A DNA stretch of 64,000 bases from positions 248,001-312,000 of the forward strand of contig NZ_WNKG01000006.1 of NCBI RefSeq assembly GCF_010119245.1, in the 5' to 3' direction. This DNA comes from Cyclobacterium salsum. GTDB taxonomy: Bacteria; Bacteroidota; Bacteroidia; Cytophagales; Cyclobacteriaceae. The translations under genes and the position numbers were made by a program. Below the pieces are notes generated by a model. It saw only the letters and a program-made list of their open reading frames with translations, made no database searches and had not been told where the DNA came from. Position 1 is the stretch's first letter. Every line of letters begins with the position of its first letter. Of the stretch, positions 63,620-64,000 are shown piece by piece.

Positions 63620-64000
63620 TTACGATATTTCAGTGGAAAACTGTTTTTCAAGTTTTTGATAATGGACTTTTCCATTGGTAGATTGAGGTAAAGAATGTAC
63701 CTCAAAGAAATGCTTTGGGACACTTGTTCTGGGTAATAATTTCAAAAGCTTTTTTCTTAAATTATCACGATCCAATTTACCATTTTTCGGAACTATCGCT
63801 GCGCAAAGCTCTTTCATATCACCTGCCTTTGAAGTAAAAACGGCAACATCAGTTACTTCTAAACATTTTAAAAGTACCTGCTCAATGGCTCCAAGATCAA
63901 TTCTATAACCACTAATCTTCACTTGCCGATCCATTCTCCCTACAAAGACCAATTCATCATTTTCATTTAGATAGACAAAATCCCCGGTTCTATAGTACGT
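63620..64000 (-). CDS. Stand-alone adenylation (AMP-ligase) protein, C-terminal part, cut by window end
   Basis: The minus-strand frame is open to the window end and covers the C-terminal 126 residues of an adenylation enzyme: YRTGDFV (A7), GRMDRQVKISGYRIDLG (A8) and STNGKVHYQKL (A10, catalytic Lys). No carrier domain follows; the protein ends at FSTEIS. It resembles DltA-like stand-alone amino-acid-activating enzymes. The dioxygenase gene starts 12 bases downstream. Substrate-code residues are outside the window. Confidence 0.85.
   Translation of the reverse strand, partial: TYYRTGDFVYLNENDELVFVGRMDRQVKISGYRIDLGAIEQVLLKCLEVTDVAVFTSKAGDMKELCAAIVPKNGKLDRDNLRKKLLKLLPRTSVPKHFFEVHSLPQSTNGKVHYQKLEKQFSTEIS

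Overview
The window looks like a chromosomal stretch of a Bacteroidota bacterium, most likely order Cytophagales (Cyclobacteriaceae-like). The evidence is PorV/PorU-type and sorting-domain proteins of the type IX secretion system (T9SS), promoters of the TTTG-N19/21-TAnnTTTG class, a Lacal_2735-family protein, a UpxY/NusG-like antiterminator and a sigma/anti-sigma operon typical of the phylum. No tRNA, rRNA or CRISPR array was seen.

Layout. 1-9223: a cut-off membrane sensor, an ECF sigma / anti-sigma / outer-membrane barrel / DUF4097 operon, a lipoprotein, a beta-CASP nuclease and a PadR-PspC pair, all on the minus strand. 9224-19829: a PorV/Q-like gene overlapping a giant C25-protease PorU2-type gene, a membrane glycosyltransferase-like protein, a T9SS cargo protein and a Tat-exported TIM-barrel protein. 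19895-34787: housekeeping and accessory genes (DUF6600, MORN-like repeat protein, FabH, metallo-hydrolase plus SRAP, YheT hydrolase, pyruvate dehydrogenase E2, HslV, Dabb protein, aldo/keto reductase, SSB, GH15).

34873-58462: a Wzx/Wzy-type surface-polysaccharide locus. A divergent UpxY-like antiterminator faces manC-fcl-gmd (GDP-mannose to GDP-fucose), which ends in a terminator. A textbook promoter then starts the export genes (Wza-like, Wzz-like). A scar follows, holding a nucleotide-sugar dehydrogenase relic and an IS110 relic. Next comes a low-GC, tightly overlapping set: Wzx, NDP-hexose 2,3-dehydratase, Gfo/Idh/MocA reductase, DegT aminotransferase, ATP-grasp-HAD fusion, pyruvyltransferase, glycosyltransferases and a Wzy candidate. 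A second scar (GT2 and epimerase relics) precedes another GT2, Wzi and a tiny wecB relic. The set suggests a fucose-containing polymer that also carries a 2-deoxy, probably amino-bearing, sugar.

58494-64000: a convergent minus-strand nonribosomal peptide operon: a cut-off stand-alone adenylation protein, a PhyH/EctD-like dioxygenase, a carrier protein, and a C-A-T NRPS. The NRPS adenylation domain is interrupted between motifs A8 and A9 by a complete-looking PP-loop domain of the N-acetyl sugar amidotransferase (WbpG/PseA-like) type with Cys pairs. This interrupted adenylation domain is the most unusual object in the window and the best candidate for undescribed chemistry.
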